A stretch of 64,000 nt of DNA from Dictyobacter kobayashii (GCF_003967555.1 NZ_BIFS01000001.1:3906001-3970000), one strand, 5' to 3'; counted from the first letter of the stretch, positions 55,152 through 63,888 are shown. Notes: generated by a model not told the origin, from the letters alone. A program made the numbers and translations.

Positions 55152-56759
55152 TTAAGCACGCTCCAACAAATCATCATATTTGGTATCGTATGGCACGAGC
55201 CGACCTTCGGGCATGAGTAGCATTGTGGTCGGTTTGAGTAAGCGCACAAACTCAACATCGTGGGTGACTGTCAGGATGGTACCTCGATAATTACCGAGCG
55301 CCTCACCAATGATCTCCTTTGAGATAATATCCAGGTGAGAAGTTGGCTCGTCGAGGACCAGTACGTTAGGACCCTCAAGTACCATCTTGGCCAGGGCCAG
55401 CCGGGTCTTTTCACCACCACTCAGAGTGCCAATCTTTTGAAAGACGCGATCACCACTGAAAAGGAAGCGACCCAGGACGCTACGTACACGTTTGGCATCG
55501 GTTGGTAAGATGTCATTAGCCTCATTGAGCACGGTATTATCGTAGTCGAGTCCTTCGCTTTCCTGGGCATAATAACCAATCTGTACGCGGTCCCCGATCA
55601 CGACCTTACCAGCATTTAATGGAACGATGTTCAGTATAGTACGTAACAAAGTCGTTTTACCAACACCATTAAGACCAACGATCACCAGGCGCTCACCACG
55701 ATCAACCTCAAAGTTAATGTTGTGGAAGATCTGCTTGGTACCATAACTTTTTGAGAGTCCCTTAGCCTCAACCACCAATTGGCTGCTCTGCTGGCGAACA
55801 GGAAAGTCGATCTTCATGCGACGACTGGCCTGCGCGATCTGTGGTTTGCTCTCCTCTAGATCGGCGATACGCCTGTCCATCGCGATACGTTGCTTTACAC
55901 GTGTTGCACCGAAGCCACGCAGACGATCAGAGGTCTTACGCAAGCGTGCAATTTCTCGTTCTTGCTGCTTCTTTGTGCGCTCGATCAATGCCTGGGCATC
56001 ACCAATGACATTGAGATAATTGGTATAGGTGCCTTTATATTCTTCCAGCTTATGGGTAAACTCATTGAGGCGCAGAACCTTATTGATGCTACGATCCAGT
56101 AGATCCAGGTCGTGCGAAATGATCAAGAGAGCGCCTTTATAGCTTTCCAGAAACTCCATCAGCCAGATCGTTGCCTCAACGTCCAGGAAGTTAGTTGGCT
56201 CGTCCAGGAGCAGCAATTCGGGGCTCTGGAAGAGCAGACGAACCAGGGCCAGTTTGGTTTTCTGACCGCCGCTCAAAGTACTAACCTCGCGATCCAGCGT
56301 GACGCCACCGATATTCAGACCACTGATCAACTGTTCACTACGAGCATCGGCATCATAGTAGCCTAGATTTTCCAACTCATTTTGAGCCTCTTCAAAATGC
56401 TGCAGGGCCAGTTCCAGATCGTCAACGTTGGGATCAGCAATTTTCAAGGATAACTCTTCATATCTGGTAATCGCCTGATCCAGTCCGGTGCCACTATAAA
56501 TGAAATCCCGGACCGTACCACCTGCCGCCACGGGCGTCTCGTGCGCGACATCCTGTGAGAGATAGCCATACGTCTTTGGACGCATAATATGGCCGCGATC
56601 AGCACTTTGATAACTACCAATGATCTTTAGCAATGAACTTTTTCCGGCACCATTTACGCCGATCAGCCCTGCCTTCTCACCAGGAGCCACGGTTAGCGAC
56701 ACATCATCGAGAATAATACGTGGGCCATATGAAAGAAAGATATGATTAACCTGTAACAT
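55152..56759 (-). CDS. ABC-F family ATPase (ribosome-associated)
   Basis: A 535-aa soluble protein with two ABC domains and no membrane part. First: GLIGVNGAGKSS, TLSGGQKTKLALVRLL, LLLLDEPTNFLDVEA. Second: IVGLNGVGKTT, GTLSGGEKTRLALAKMV, LVLDEPTSHLDI. The linker (residues 240-320) is a Lys/Arg-rich helical hairpin with RIADLEESKPQIAQASRRMKIDFP, as in EttA/Uup/YbiT-type factors that act in the ribosomal E site. It could be a housekeeping or a drug-protection factor; the sequence alone does not decide. A long, hairpin-rich leader lies upstream (56820-57130). Confidence 0.92.
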   Translation of the reverse strand: MLQVNHIFLSYGPRIILDDVSLTVAPGEKAGLIGVNGAGKSSLLKIIGSYQSADRGHIMRPKTYGYLSQDVAHETPVAAGGTVRDFIYSGTGLDQAITRYEELSLKIADPNVDDLELALQHFEEAQNELENLGYYDADARSEQLISGLNIGGVTLDREVSTLSGGQKTKLALVRLLFQSPELLLLDEPTNFLDVEATIWLMEFLESYKGALLIISHDLDLLDRSINKVLRLNEFTHKLEEYKGTYTNYLNVIGDAQALIERTKKQQEREIARLRKTSDRLRGFGATRVKQRIAMDRRIADLEESKPQIAQASRRMKIDFPVRQQSSQLVVEAKGLSKSYGTKQIFHNINFEVDRGERLVIVGLNGVGKTTLLRTILNIVPLNAGKVVIGDRVQIGYYAQESEGLDYDNTVLNEANDILPTDAKRVRSVLGRFLFSGDRVFQKIGTLSGGEKTRLALAKMVLEGPNVLVLDEPTSHLDIISKEIIGEALGNYRGTILTVTHDVEFVRLLKPTTMLLMPEGRLVPYDTKYDDLLERA

Positions 56760-56819
56760 AACGTGGATGTTCTCCCTGTGTGCTTCTCATTTTGAGTGCT
56801 TATGAATAAAAACAGTGAT

Positions 56820-57130
56820 ATTGATTTGTGATAGACGGGCAAAGGCGGCGACCTGCGGGAGTATACGAGCACTCTCGTAACTCAATGCAAACGGGAAGCA
56901 CACAGTGCCGCAGGCAAACAGCGACGAGAGAATCGTTGTTTGGCGACACACGCAAATCAAAAGGTAGGCGATGTTGTGATGACCCGTTCAGGAAGGAAAA
57001 GGGCGAAGAGGATGCAAAGGGCATACTTATAAGTGCCCACACAAACGGAGGGTGAGCAAGCATCATAAGCGCCAATTCCTGCCGCATAAACCCAGGCGTG
57101 GTCGCTCATGCGGCGTTATAAACTGCGAGT
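56820..57130 (-). ncRNA. Hairpin-rich leader or structured RNA upstream of the ABC-F gene
   Basis: Successive pairings, given on the plus strand, are: GAGT..ACGAG / CTCGT.ACTC inside CCTGCGG...CCGCAGG; CAAACAGCGA with TCGTTGTTTG; GGGC..ACTT / AAGTGCCC; and GCCGCAT...ATGCGGC. At least five consecutive stems in 300 nt exceed chance expectation for plain spacer. No known riboswitch or RNase P/tmRNA signature was recognised. It could be the 5' leader of the ABC-F transcript. Confidence 0.35.
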
Positions 57131-57688
57131 GGTAAAGCCCTTTTCATCGTAAAACCTTAATCTATGATTTTTCCGTGTCCGTGACAAATGGTACCATCCA
57201 ATACATAAGATGTCAAGTGCGTATCCAGGCTGGCTGAGACGTTTCTGCTAGTATATCGGGCAATTCATGATCAGAAAAAGCGCCTGCCAGCAGCGCATAC
57301 CACACAATAAAATCCCGCTTCTCCCTTTCCCTACGCAATCACCCTTACTTCATCCTCTTCAATTTTTCCAACATAGCTTTACTGCCTGCTCTGCTCTATT
57401 ACAAGTAATTGGATAGTCGATTGTATTAAATATATTAAACGATATAAGCAAGCATATTTTGTTTTTTGTATATATTGCATATCTATAATAAGTTTAAAGC
57501 AACAAGATGAAAAGGAAATGTAGCTATATTAGATAATACCTGGCCTTTGTATTAGCTTTTAGTATGTGAGTTTTAAAGCTGGTATATCTGATTTAGTCCT
57601 ATTCTAGTGCTTAAAAACTGTGAAGAATAGTTTAGCATATGTTGCTTTCTGTGATAGTACATATAAAGGATGAAAGAAGGATTAGGTA
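57131..57688. other. AT-rich gene-free spacer
   Basis: Low-GC stretch upstream of the Asn/His-rich secreted protein. No open frame with a ribosome site is seen; it presumably contains that gene's promoter. Confidence 0.35.
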
Positions 57689-58420
57689 ATGCATCAAAAA
57701 AAATGTGTTAGAAAATTCCTAGCACGAACCAGTTTAACCATTCGGGGATTGCTATTTGGTATACTCCTCCTGGGGAGTGTGTCAACTGTGCTGGCTACAG
57801 CCTTTACAGATGTCTCATCTGTCAGGGCCGCGAGTGGTGGCGGTATTCATGCTGCCCGCCCCCTTGATACCACACCAGTACAGGTAGCTTCACCTGTCGT
57901 ACCAGCAACAGATACACCTGTGGTACCTCAGGCTACGACTACAGATGTAACCCCGCCTGTGGGATTAGCGACAGCCACGCCGTCCCTCGATAGTGTCGGG
58001 GCTCCTCAGGCTACAGATGTGACCAGCGCTGGACAGGACAACGTGAACCAGACTGATGACAACAGTGATGTCAACCAGACCATTAGCGACTGTCAAAATG
58101 ACTCCAACTGTCAGGTTGATGTCGATTGTCAAAATGCCACCGAATGTCAAATAAAAATTCTCTCCGACTGTCAAAATGATGATCATCACAATCATCACCA
58201 GCACAACAACAACCATCACCAGCACAACAACAACAACAACAACAACAACAACCAGCACAACAACAATAACAACAACAACAACAATAATAATCATAGTTTT
58301 GGCCATGCATTCGGCTATGGTGGTTTCCCTGGCATGCCTTTGACTGGCAGCGATCCACGGCCTTCCCTCGGCATGCGCTCTTCGAGTGATCTCAGTAAGG
58401 GAGCTATAGCGATTAACTAA
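57689..58420 (+). CDS. Secreted Asn/His-rich low-complexity protein
   Basis: The 243-aa product has a signal peptide (about residues 1-47, helix LLFGILLLGSVSTVLATAF). A Thr/Pro/Val-rich linker follows (50-115), then a Cys-containing region with repeated DCQN/NCQ/ECQ units (six cysteines, residues about 130-165). A His/Asn tract of about 45 residues comes next (runs of Asn up to 11, with HH pairs). The end is Gly/Phe-rich and contains PLTGSDP. The DNA repeats CAN triplets (58185-58300). His clusters suggest metal binding, and poly-Asn suggests a prion-like or wall-matrix protein; neither is proven. No membrane helix follows PLTGSDP, so sortase anchoring is unlikely. Confidence 0.75.
   Translation: MHQKKCVRKFLARTSLTIRGLLFGILLLGSVSTVLATAFTDVSSVRAASGGGIHAARPLDTTPVQVASPVVPATDTPVVPQATTTDVTPPVGLATATPSLDSVGAPQATDVTSAGQDNVNQTDDNSDVNQTISDCQNDSNCQVDVDCQNATECQIKILSDCQNDDHHNHHQHNNNHHQHNNNNNNNNNQHNNNNNNNNNNNHSFGHAFGYGGFPGMPLTGSDPRPSLGMRSSSDLSKGAIAIN
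58190..58300 (+). repeat. CAN-triplet microsatellite inside the Asn/His-rich gene
   Basis: Runs of AAC and CAC triplets code for Asn and His. Such tracts are slippage-prone and may vary in length between strains. Confidence 0.85.
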
Positions 58421-58477
58421 AGCAGATAATCAACATAGTTCGCTTGAGAGATTCTCCTCATGGAAGGGGAAACTTTG

Positions 58478-58522
58478 AGAAGCAGTTACTTCCTTCTTGT
58501 AAGGAGGTAACTGCTTCTTTTA
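58478..58522. terminator. Intrinsic terminator
   Basis: AGAAGCAGTTACTTCC (58478-58493) pairs with GGAGGTAACTGCTTCT (58503-58518), one G-U pair, and is followed by TTTTAAG. It separates the Asn/His-rich gene from the convergent glycosidase. Confidence 0.75.
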
Positions 58523-58561
58523 AGTACAGGCAAATAAGCGTCTAGAAGAGACACGTGTGCG

Positions 58562-59734
58562 TTAGCCATGCCATCTTTGGGCGAACTGGCGCGTGAGGTC
58601 GAGGTACTGATTGCCATAGGTGACGCTGGGCTCGATCATGGCTCCCTCAAACCATTCGTTAAAGCTGGTAATAGTGATCCAATCAGGAGTGCTGGCGATA
58701 GCCGCGTTCCAACTGGTGGTGTAGGTAGCGCCATTGTTACGAGGAACGATAAATGTTCCCTTACGGCCAGGGACACGGGTATCGTCATAGCCAGGCATAA
58801 CGCCAGCGGCCCAGATTTTCTGTGTATTGTGCGCTTGATTATACGCATTGATCTGATTACGAAAACCTTGATCCACCTGTGGCATCGTATTATTCTGAAG
58901 CCCCCACCAGCCAGCGCTGAAGAGATGGATGCCGTCGAATACACTGAGGAGATCGGTGTTGACCCCCTCGGCGGACCAGATCATTTGTCGGTTAGGGTCA
59001 ACCTGCTGGCGGATAGAGGACCATTGGGTTAACGTACGACCGTTGCCCAGCGGGTCCCAGAAGAAAAGTACCGGTTTGCCCTGCCAATGAAAGAAATATG
59101 GACTATTGCTATAGTGGTTATTGATGTAGCTGAGCGCAGTGACCAATTTGTCTGAACTATTAAGATTAGGGGCATCGCTCTCAATATAGAGGCTGGAAGC
59201 AAAGTGATAGTGATATTGTGTATCCAGAGTAGCCGCATGGGTGAGCAGCTTGCCAAAATTCACATCTGTCTTGTCTGCGGGTCCCCACCAGGAACTGATA
59301 AAGCCGGTGATGCCGGCGCCAGCGGCATAGTCAAGCTGCCGATCGATGGTAATATCGTCCCCTGAATTGTATTGGATTGTAGGTAGATCAGACATCTGTG
59401 CTCTATTCCAGGATTGCTGATTATACCAGGGATAGTAGAAGGCCAGTACAGGGCGGCCATGATCGTCGGCCATGGGCTGGATGGTAAGCTGATTGGCTGG
59501 CTGCGTTGGGGTATTGGTTGGTAGGGGCGTTATGGTTGAGCCAGCTTGCGTCGGCTGCGGTGGAAAATGAAGTTCATTCGAGCTGTTAGTACTCGGGGGC
59601 GTAGCCTTGGATGGCGCCCTGGACGGTTGCGGTGTCACAGCCGTGGGGGTTAGTTGACAGGCGCTCAGACAGCACAACAAGCTCAGATATAGCCAGATAT
59701 TGCTAAGATAAAAATATTTTTTCCGTGTACGCAT
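58562..59734 (-). CDS. Lipoprotein of glycoside hydrolase family 99-like type
   Basis: A secreted 390-aa protein with a signal peptide and lipobox LSAC (Cys26), then a Pro/Thr-rich linker (about 30-80). The catalytic domain looks like the GH99/GH71-type (beta/alpha)8 family: VLAFYYPWYNQQSWNRA, ITGFISSWWGPADKTD, FFHWQGKPVLFFWDP, and the C-terminal WITITSFNEWFEGAMIEPS with the acid pair. GH99 enzymes cleave alpha-mannosides; the bacterial substrate is uncertain. Start 59734 is chosen because the upstream 30 residues are not signal-like; AAGG is 7 nt upstream. Confidence 0.83.
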   Translation of the reverse strand: MRTRKKYFYLSNIWLYLSLLCCLSACQLTPTAVTPQPSRAPSKATPPSTNSSNELHFPPQPTQAGSTITPLPTNTPTQPANQLTIQPMADDHGRPVLAFYYPWYNQQSWNRAQMSDLPTIQYNSGDDITIDRQLDYAAGAGITGFISSWWGPADKTDVNFGKLLTHAATLDTQYHYHFASSLYIESDAPNLNSSDKLVTALSYINNHYSNSPYFFHWQGKPVLFFWDPLGNGRTLTQWSSIRQQVDPNRQMIWSAEGVNTDLLSVFDGIHLFSAGWWGLQNNTMPQVDQGFRNQINAYNQAHNTQKIWAAGVMPGYDDTRVPGRKGTFIVPRNNGATYTTSWNAAIASTPDWITITSFNEWFEGAMIEPSVTYGNQYLDLTRQFAQRWHG

Positions 59735-60041
59735 GTTCAACCTTGTAACCTTACTATGGCTTATACAAGCCAAAAAGCCTGATTCTTTTCTCTCGTATGG
59801 TCGCAAAATAAGGAAGTTCTGCATATATTACGTTGCTCTAGAGGGTTGTGTTGCCTGGCGTAGGACCTTACGCTGAATCTGACTAGCTGCTATGGGAATA
59901 AATGCATGCACAGCGTATACTTTCCGGAAAATTTGGATGCAGCGGTATAATTATAGTGAGCAAGTATCTAAATGTATTCTGCTTGTTGCTGTATGATTGG
60001 TGTATTTGCATTAAAGATGTTGTATGGTAGGGGGGGAGTTT
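59735..60041. other. Divergent promoter region
   Basis: Spacer between the GH99-like (leftward) and GH5 (rightward) genes. No other open frame with a ribosome site. Promoters for both are expected here. Confidence 0.4.
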
Positions 60042-61214
60042 ATGCCGATGCAAAAAAAAGTGTTTATGACCAGCCTGGCGGGCTTAGTGATACTGTTTCT
60101 AACAGGCTGTATCTGGCTAGCGCCAGTAGCCATCTCTTCAGCACAAAAAGTCCAGGCTATGTCACCGACACCCCCTAAATCTGGCGTACAGAATCCACCG
60201 CTGACGGCTCCTTATAGCGTTAATGGCAACCAGATTATTGATAGATATGGGCATCCCTATCTCTTTCATGGTATTTCCCTGGATGGCTTGGAATATGATT
60301 GTCAGGGGCCAGCTGATCTGGATAGGCAACATCTGGCATATCTGGGGGCCGGGAGAAATACCAGCACCGAGACATACTGGGAAGCCAATACAGTGCGTTT
60401 ACCATTATCCGAAGGTTTCTGGCTCAATGGTTCAAAGCGGGCCCAATGTACGGCCCGGCACTATCAGACGGTGGTAAAACGGGTGGTGGCAATCCTCACG
60501 GCACTACGTTTCAATGTCATACTGGATCTGCATTGGGTAGATGCTGGTGGGCAATCGACCGAAGGGGGTGGGCCATGGCCAATGCCTGACGTGGATAGTC
60601 TTATATTCTGGACGCAGCTCGCCTCACTATACAAACATGCTCCTAACGTCCTCTTTGAAGCCTACAATGAACCACATCCCCTATCCTGGTCGTGCTGGGC
60701 TGCTAATTGCTCAAAGCTTACTGATACTGTATCTTCTAACGATTGCCAATGTAAAAAGACCCTTTCTTATCCAGGGATAGGGTTGAGCACTATCGTAAGG
60801 GCTATTCGGGCGACTGGCGCGAACAATCTGGTGTTGATCGCAGGGATGAACTGGGGTTTTGATCTCAGCCAGCTTGAACATTATCCTTTCGAAACGACCA
60901 ATCTAATCTATGATACACATCCCTATCCTTATGCTGACAAACAAGCCTCTTCCTGGGATACAGCCTTTGGGCAATTCAGCGAAAGGTATGCCCTGATCTC
61001 GGCCGAGAATGGCCAATATGATTGTGGCTCAAACTATATGGATCAACTTCTGACTTATCTGGATGCTCGCCATATTAGCTGGATTGGTTGGGCCTGGGTA
61101 CCGGGTGGCAATCAGGCCTGTACCTATCCGCGACTGGTCAAGGATGCCCGGGGAACACCTGCCAGTGCCATGGGTTGGTCGATCTATCGCCATCTGCACA
61201 GTCTAAGTTATTAG
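60042..61214 (+). CDS. Secreted cellulase-like glycoside hydrolase family 5
   Basis: A 390-aa extracellular lipoprotein-type enzyme (lipobox LTGC, Cys23) cleaving beta-glucans or related polymers. Seen: DRYGHPYLFHGISLDGLEYD, YWEANTVRLPLSEGFWL, NVILDLHWVDAGG, the acid/base FEAYNEPHPLSW, DTHPYPYAD and the nucleophile in ALISAENGQYDCG. WIGWAWVPGG is near the C-terminus. Four or more cysteines suggest disulfides. The start at 60042 is chosen because GGGGGAG is directly upstream. It is divergent from the GH99-like gene, hinting at a shared glycan-degradation role. Confidence 0.9.
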   Translation: MPMQKKVFMTSLAGLVILFLTGCIWLAPVAISSAQKVQAMSPTPPKSGVQNPPLTAPYSVNGNQIIDRYGHPYLFHGISLDGLEYDCQGPADLDRQHLAYLGAGRNTSTETYWEANTVRLPLSEGFWLNGSKRAQCTARHYQTVVKRVVAILTALRFNVILDLHWVDAGGQSTEGGGPWPMPDVDSLIFWTQLASLYKHAPNVLFEAYNEPHPLSWSCWAANCSKLTDTVSSNDCQCKKTLSYPGIGLSTIVRAIRATGANNLVLIAGMNWGFDLSQLEHYPFETTNLIYDTHPYPYADKQASSWDTAFGQFSERYALISAENGQYDCGSNYMDQLLTYLDARHISWIGWAWVPGGNQACTYPRLVKDARGTPASAMGWSIYRHLHSLSY

Positions 61215-61231
61215 GCATGCGAAAAGAAGAG

Positions 61232-61273
61232 AGGGCTGCGAAATGGGATGCATACTTGCAGCTCACAGCCCTC
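61232..61273. terminator. Hairpin between convergent genes
   Basis: AGGGCTG pairs with CAGCCCT across about 27 nt, between the GH5 stop and the methyltransferase stop. Modest stem; no long T-run. Confidence 0.4.
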
Positions 61274-61282
61274 CTTGTAGAG

Positions 61283-62053
61283 CTAAGGTTTCCTGGCTAT
61301 GAGGAAGAACGAGTGGAAGGGAATATCAACCTGCCCCTCCTTTTGGAGGAGATGATGAATTTCTACAAGCTGATGCCAATACCTCTCAACCGAGAAATCA
61401 GGTACTTCCCACGGGACGGCCTTGAGGTAGTAGACAATGGCTCCCACATCGTGAAAGCGCGTAGTGAAGAATTCCTCTTTGCGTTCGATGATATGCCAGC
61501 CCGCATCTTCCATCTCTTGTGCTGCGTAGTCCATATTCCATGCGTGTTCTAGCAGCTTCTCACGACCAAGCAACTCATGCAATGTGCGATTGGTCTGATC
61601 ACCGACTTGCTGTGTGATAAACACCTGTTCTGGCTTGAGCACACGCAACACTTCCGCCGGGTTGTAGCTTCCATGACGGTTGATGACAAGATCAAGCGTA
61701 TTATCTGGAAAGGGCAAACACTCATCGCGAGCCGTGTAAACGGTGACAGCAAGCGGCGTGAGCCGTTGCCGTGCTGCAATGACGTTAGGGGCATACAACT
61801 CGGTGGCATACACTTCAGGGACTGGTCGGAGCGAAAGCAACTGCGCAAGTACTTCCCCTCCACCAGTATGCATATCGAGCATCGTATGAGCCTGGTTCAT
61901 TGCCCCAATCACGGCGTTTGTGTAATCCCAGGTAGGGGTTGTTTTGATACTTATCATTCTCCCGCTCAGATACGAGAAATCCCAACCATGGAAGGGACGA
62001 TTGTACTCGGCGGTGAGGGAATCAAAAAGGGCCTGGTCAGCTTTCTCACCCAT
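61283..62053 (-). CDS. Class I SAM-dependent methyltransferase
   Basis: A 256-aa protein with a Rossmann methyltransferase core: MLDMHTGGGEVLAQLL (motif I), VYATELYAPNVIAARQRL, LPFPDNTLDLVINRHGSYNPAEVLRVLKPEQVFITQQVG (motifs IV-V). The usual acidic residue of motif II is the Glu in ATELY. The small-molecule or protein substrate is unknown. Start 62053 follows AAAGGAG by 8 nt; the longer frame from 62173 overlaps two terminator-like hairpins and is not used. The gene is probably controlled by the upstream hairpins. Confidence 0.85.
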   Translation of the reverse strand: MGEKADQALFDSLTAEYNRPFHGWDFSYLSGRMISIKTTPTWDYTNAVIGAMNQAHTMLDMHTGGGEVLAQLLSLRPVPEVYATELYAPNVIAARQRLTPLAVTVYTARDECLPFPDNTLDLVINRHGSYNPAEVLRVLKPEQVFITQQVGDQTNRTLHELLGREKLLEHAWNMDYAAQEMEDAGWHIIERKEEFFTTRFHDVGAIVYYLKAVPWEVPDFSVERYWHQLVEIHHLLQKEGQVDIPFHSFFLIARKP

Positions 62054-62110
62054 GTGATGTTCTCCTTTTTTCTGTATGATGTCGTTACTGCCCTGGCAAG
62101 GACACAAAAA

Positions 62111-62140
62111 GGCCGTGAGCGAGCACTCACGGCCTGAACT
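62111..62140 (-). terminator. Intrinsic terminator, proximal of two before the methyltransferase gene
   Basis: GGCCGTGAG (62111-62119) pairs with CTCACGGCC (62126-62134); on the minus strand TTTTTGTG follows. It lies 58 nt before the methyltransferase start. Confidence 0.75.
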
Positions 62141-62153
62141 AACGGGAAAAACA

Positions 62154-62195
62154 AACAGGCTGTGGGCGTTCATGATCTCTCGCCCACAGCCTGTC
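62154..62195 (-). terminator. Intrinsic terminator, distal of two before the methyltransferase gene
   Basis: ACAGGCTGTGGGCG pairs with CGCCCACAGCCTGT (14 bp); on the minus strand it is followed by TTGTTTTTCCC. It lies about 100 nt before the methyltransferase start, in tandem with the other one. Confidence 0.75.
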
Positions 62196-62446
62196 GTTCC
62201 CTGGTTGCGTTTTTCCAGCCTCTCAGCTCAAAAGCGCGTTTGCAGGTACCTCAAAAAGGACACAATGCGGCCCTGGGCGAAAAGCTGATTATTCAGTGTG
62301 ATAACACTACACCCGCTTGTTTTCATAGCTTTCCGCATCCGAGGACATAAATCCCTGGATACCTTTCCTCTCTCTCAAAGTTGCTTCTGTATGCATCAGA
62401 ATAATTCTACCATTCCTACCGTTTCCCTGTCAAAGATCAAACTGCT

Positions 62447-62585
62447 TCTTCAGGGCTATTTAATGTTTCTCTTTGGCGCCTGTGGCGCCGGGTGGGGGGT
62501 GTGGAGTGTGTGGAGTGGGCGACCGCAGCCGCCCACTCCACACACTCCACACCTGAAAAAATGTTCATCTTATCGCTAGCTTTTG
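62447..62585 (+). repeat. Dispersed palindromic repeat, family A copy 6
   Basis: The GGCGCCTGTGGCGCC module is followed by 23-bp perfect arms (62499-62521 and 62530-62552) with an 8-nt loop, then CCTGAAAAAATGTTCATC. It sits at the 3' side of the GT-C-like gene. The rest of the spacer 62200-62601 holds no gene. Confidence 0.85.
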
Positions 62586-62601
62586 TGGTCGGGTCGTTTT
62601 C

Positions 62602-63888
62602 TTAGCTGGGATAATGACCGAGGATATTCAATATGCCCAGGGCGTAGATAAAGCCGGTCAATGCATAGATTTGGGCTCCCCATAGTACCCATTTATTCTT
62701 GCTCTGCCAGCCATAGAACAAGATCGCTAGCACAATACCCATCGAGAGACGTCCGGCCGAAACAAGTTCTTTGTACGATCCCGGCGCCATACAGGTGACC
62801 AATGCCAGGTTAATGAACCAGATAAACCAGCTCGCCCCTCCCCATTGTCGCCGGTACGTTGCACTGGCAAAGAGTAGCCAGCCAACTATAACAGGAATAA
62901 ACATAAGGATAAGCAACGGGATAAAGCGAGGGAGATCTGAGCTGAAGATAAATAACCCCTTAAAGGGAATAAGTTGAAATGTTGGTGCGTAGGTAAGCCC
63001 GGTTTTGCCAAAGATGACAACTATAAGTGCATACCAGATGGCGGTTGGCAGAAGTGATATCAGCCCGAAGCGCAAGACTTCCAACCAACGTTTGTGGAAC
63101 AGATAGTATACCATGAAACCGATTGGAAAGAGGGCAGCGGTCTCGCGTGATAGCACTGCCAGGCCCATCCAAATCGCTGCCCAGGTCATATGTTTCTTAT
63201 CGATCAGTAACAGACCGACGCAGAGCAAGAGATAGGTTAATGGTTCCGTAGTGTCGAAGAGGAGGGCAGTCATCTGGCCAAAATAAAGTCCGATCGCCAG
63301 GCTATACCATGGCGAGAGTTGATGCCGGGTTAGTAACTGCGCAATTATTTCTACACTTAACACGATTGAGACAAAATTGATCAAGAGTAGTACGGGAGTG
63401 AGTAAAACAGACTGATTAAAGCTGAGTAAAAGTGCGAGCAGCGGATAGACGATCCGTTGGTAACGGTAGGGCGCATTGTCCATCAAGCTGGCCGCGTGAA
63501 AAGGATCGCGCGCAATAAAATAATAGAACTGCCCATCATAACCACCCGCGCCATTTAATCTGCCGGGCTGAGCAGCGCCCTGAATACCTGCCGAAAAATA
63601 TGTGCCAATATGCACATAATGCGTAAGGTGATAATGAAATGTAACGGTGACCAGAGCAAAAAAAAGTATATAGAGGAGCCCCACAACGACTGATGGTCGC
63701 CAGAGGCTTGACCAGGTAAAGCGCGAGCGCCCGACAACCGGCGATGCTTTTTTCTCATTCGCAAGGGCATCGCCTTCGGATATTTGGGTGCGGCTAAAAA
63801 AGTTTTTTGTTTTCTCTCGCATTGACGTTGGTTGCCGCTGGCCAGGAAAGGGGGAGCTCGTATTCAATCGTGTTACGTTTATATTCAT
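62602..63888 (-). CDS. GT-C-like polytopic membrane protein (putative glycosyltransferase)
   Basis: A 428-aa protein with about ten membrane helices. The first outside loop has YDGQFYYFIARDPF, a pattern shared with uncharacterised GT-C superfamily proteins. LSRETAALFPIGF, a conserved Arg-Glu loop, and PGSYKELVSAGRLS occur later. GT-C enzymes use lipid-linked sugar donors at the outer membrane face; this could be an undescribed mannosyl- or arabinosyl-type transferase. The first 60 residues are polar and non-conserved. The ribosome site at the first ATG is weak, so Met23 is an alternative start. Confidence 0.7.
   Translation of the reverse strand: MNINVTRLNTSSPFPGQRQPTSMREKTKNFFSRTQISEGDALANEKKASPVVGRSRFTWSSLWRPSVVVGLLYILFFALVTVTFHYHLTHYVHIGTYFSAGIQGAAQPGRLNGAGGYDGQFYYFIARDPFHAASLMDNAPYRYQRIVYPLLALLLSFNQSVLLTPVLLLINFVSIVLSVEIIAQLLTRHQLSPWYSLAIGLYFGQMTALLFDTTEPLTYLLLCVGLLLIDKKHMTWAAIWMGLAVLSRETAALFPIGFMVYYLFHKRWLEVLRFGLISLLPTAIWYALIVVIFGKTGLTYAPTFQLIPFKGLFIFSSDLPRFIPLLILMFIPVIVGWLLFASATYRRQWGGASWFIWFINLALVTCMAPGSYKELVSAGRLSMGIVLAILFYGWQSKNKWVLWGAQIYALTGFIYALGILNILGHYPS

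Noticed and set aside
56820..57060. Possible SRP RNA, tmRNA or RNase P RNA
   Set aside because: A short AGGAAGGAAAAGGG stretch recalled the SRP loop, but none of the conserved cores of these RNAs could be found.
56800..57087. 95-codon minus-strand frame upstream of ABC-F
   Set aside because: Composition is not protein-like, and the region is dominated by stem-loops. Only its first codons were considered as a possible leader peptide.
58325..58345. LPXTG-type sortase signal in the Asn/His-rich protein
   Set aside because: PLTGSDP is not followed by a membrane helix and basic tail.
3255..62585. CRISPR array from repeated sequence
   Set aside because: The copies are kilobases apart, of both orientations and lack regular spacers; no cas genes are present.
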